A stretch of 7,158 nucleotides of DNA from Planctomicrobium piriforme (GTDB taxonomy: Bacteria; Planctomycetota; Planctomycetia; Pirellulales; PNKZ01). This document shows, in pieces, positions 6,121 to 7,158 of the stretch (positions are counted from its first letter, which is position 1; each line of letters starts with the position of its first letter). Below the pieces are notes generated by a model. It was not told the origin of the DNA and ran no database searches. It was given only the letters and a program-made list of their open reading frames with translations. The position numbers and the translations under genes were made by a program. The stretch is taken from assembly GCA_945877965.1 (NCBI GenBank), contig CAMCTH010000241.1, positions 1 through 7,158 on the forward strand, read 5' to 3'.

Positions 6121-7158
6121 TCATTCTGACTTAGTCAGTGATTTCTCGAAGTCGTCGATTCGTTCCAAGACGAGCTTCATGTCCCAAGTGCGAATCAGGC
6201 TGTCGTCGTATTGGACCGACAGATTCCGATACCCGGAATCAAAATCCATAGCGGTGATTTTGTCATGGCTCAGCCAGCCTCGATGCCGTCCGCCGGCAAC
6301 ACTCCAAACTCCCAAAGACTCCGAGGACGAGTAGCTGACAAGTTGCGCGGCGGCGATCACATAGCGTCCGTCCGTCGTCCACCGCAGAACACGAATCGGT
6401 CCTGCAAAGGCTTGCTCGTACGGTCGCAATTCATGGATTAATTTTTCCGTCGCGACGTTCCAAATGCGGAGCCGATGCGGCGAAGCACCGTCGTGAGTTC
6501 GCGGGCCCGTTGCGATCGCCACGAGCGATTCATCGGGGGAGAATGCGACACGATGCACAACGAGCCCGTCGTCGAGCGGAGTTCCTTCCTGCCGGCGGGC
6601 GACGTCCCACAACGCCAGGCTGTGATCCTTCGTCATCAGAACCGCGCGTCGGCCGCTTACAGAGGGAAAGTATTGCAGCGTCTCCTGAAGACTTTCGGTA
6701 AACGCTTCGCGAGCCTGTACCGCGTCGCCGTCTCGTCTTTCTTCGTCGGGCTTGAACTCGGGAACCCAGGAACGAATATCGCTCTCGGTCGTGCGCAAAA
6801 TCTCGATCACCGGATCCGGCAAGTCGGCCAAATCGTACACCCGCGAGCGGAGTCGATCGCCGACACGATCTTCGACAAGCAGCCGTCGATCCGGCGGCGG
6901 CAATTGCGACTCGTCGTCGGGCAATGCGGCAAGTAACGCCGTTAACCGCGTTTGCGCGGTGGCGGAAATCGTCGGCCCGCCTCCTCCCTGCGACGAGAGG
7001 CTGTGGTGAAGGAAATTGATAATTCGTCCATCGGTCGACAACTTGAATCCCGAGGAGGTTGCCCGCACGGGCATGTTACTGTGCCTCGCCCACTCATCGT
7101 TTTTAACGACCGTGACGACGAGACGTACCTCGGCGACATCCATTCCAAACTTGGAATT
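6121..7158 (-). CDS. WD40-like repeat protein, C-terminal part (5' end outside window)
   Basis: The frame is open to the right edge, so the visible 345 residues lack the true start; the ATG at 7143 has no special support and the frame continues for five codons beyond it. Residues about 1-130 (VRLVVTVVKNDEW, FKLSTDGRI, LAALPDDESQLPPPDRRLLV, RVYDLADLPDPVIEIL) resemble an N-terminal module I associate with planctomycete hypothetical proteins; that association is from memory. From about residue 165 come four WD40-type units ending LWD (183-185), IWN (232-234), VWS (284-286) and TWD (324-326), with FSPDESLVAIATG and WTTDGRYVIAAA typical of propeller strands. Four blades are too few for a standard seven-blade propeller, and the N-terminal part does not obviously supply the rest. 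The function is unknown; such repeats usually mediate protein interaction. The stop is TGA at 6123-6121. It has the same orientation as the TPR gene but is separated from it by 406 bases. Confidence 0.85.
   Translation of the reverse strand, partial: NSKFGMDVAEVRLVVTVVKNDEWARHSNMPVRATSSGFKLSTDGRIINFLHHSLSSQGGGGPTISATAQTRLTALLAALPDDESQLPPPDRRLLVEDRVGDRLRSRVYDLADLPDPVIEILRTTESDIRSWVPEFKPDEERRDGDAVQAREAFTESLQETLQYFPSVSGRRAVLMTKDHSLALWDVARRQEGTPLDDGLVVHRVAFSPDESLVAIATGPRTHDGASPHRLRIWNVATEKLIHELRPYEQAFAGPIRVLRWTTDGRYVIAAAQLVSYSSSESLGVWSVAGGRHRGWLSHDKITAMDFDSGYRNLSVQYDDSLIRTWDMKLVLERIDDFEKSLTKSE

Noticed and set aside
6475..6936. 153-residue plus-strand open frame
   Set aside because: It is antisense to the WD40-like gene, where regularly spaced WD-type motifs support the minus strand.

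Overview
The window is GC-rich and gene-dense, and reads like a chromosomal segment from a planctomycete (Planctomycetota, perhaps Pirellulales). That placement is inference from three things: a lipoprotein that joins a metallophosphatase-like domain to a multihaem cytochrome, a hypothetical protein with a planctomycete-style N-terminal domain followed by WD40-like repeats, and large exported TPR proteins. There is no rRNA or other marker gene to confirm it. I see no mobile element, CRISPR array or tRNA gene.

Layout. (1) 1-1053, plus strand: the 3' part of proS (bacterial-type prolyl-tRNA synthetase), whose start lies outside the window. (2) 1066-1596, plus: a DUF4416 protein only 12 bases after proS, probably cotranscribed with it. 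(3) 1597-1838: an intergenic stretch with one clear imperfect hairpin. (4) 1839-3404, plus: a lipoprotein with a 5'-nucleotidase/UshA-like metallophosphatase domain that appears to have lost its metal ligands, followed by a four-CxxCH cytochrome c554-like domain. (5) 3411-3444: a perfect 34-bp palindrome in the 63-base gap between convergent genes. (6) 3468-5714, minus: a 748-residue exported TPR protein, best started at a GTG with a good Shine-Dalgarno. (7) 5715-6120: a 406-base non-coding stretch with several copies of a TGCGCGGAAAC motif, two forming a perfect inverted repeat. (8) 6121-7158, minus: the 3' part of a WD40-like protein, running off the right edge.

How the genes relate. proS and the DUF4416 gene look like a small operon. 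The cytochrome lipoprotein has its own ribosome-binding site and seems to be a separate unit. The TPR and WD40-like genes share an orientation but are 406 bases apart, so they are probably transcribed separately. The cytochrome lipoprotein and the TPR protein are both predicted to be exported. Nothing in the sequence ties them to one pathway, and I see no multi-gene defence or biosynthetic system. The most interesting items are the apparent pseudo-phosphatase/cytochrome fusion and the two palindromic DNA elements.
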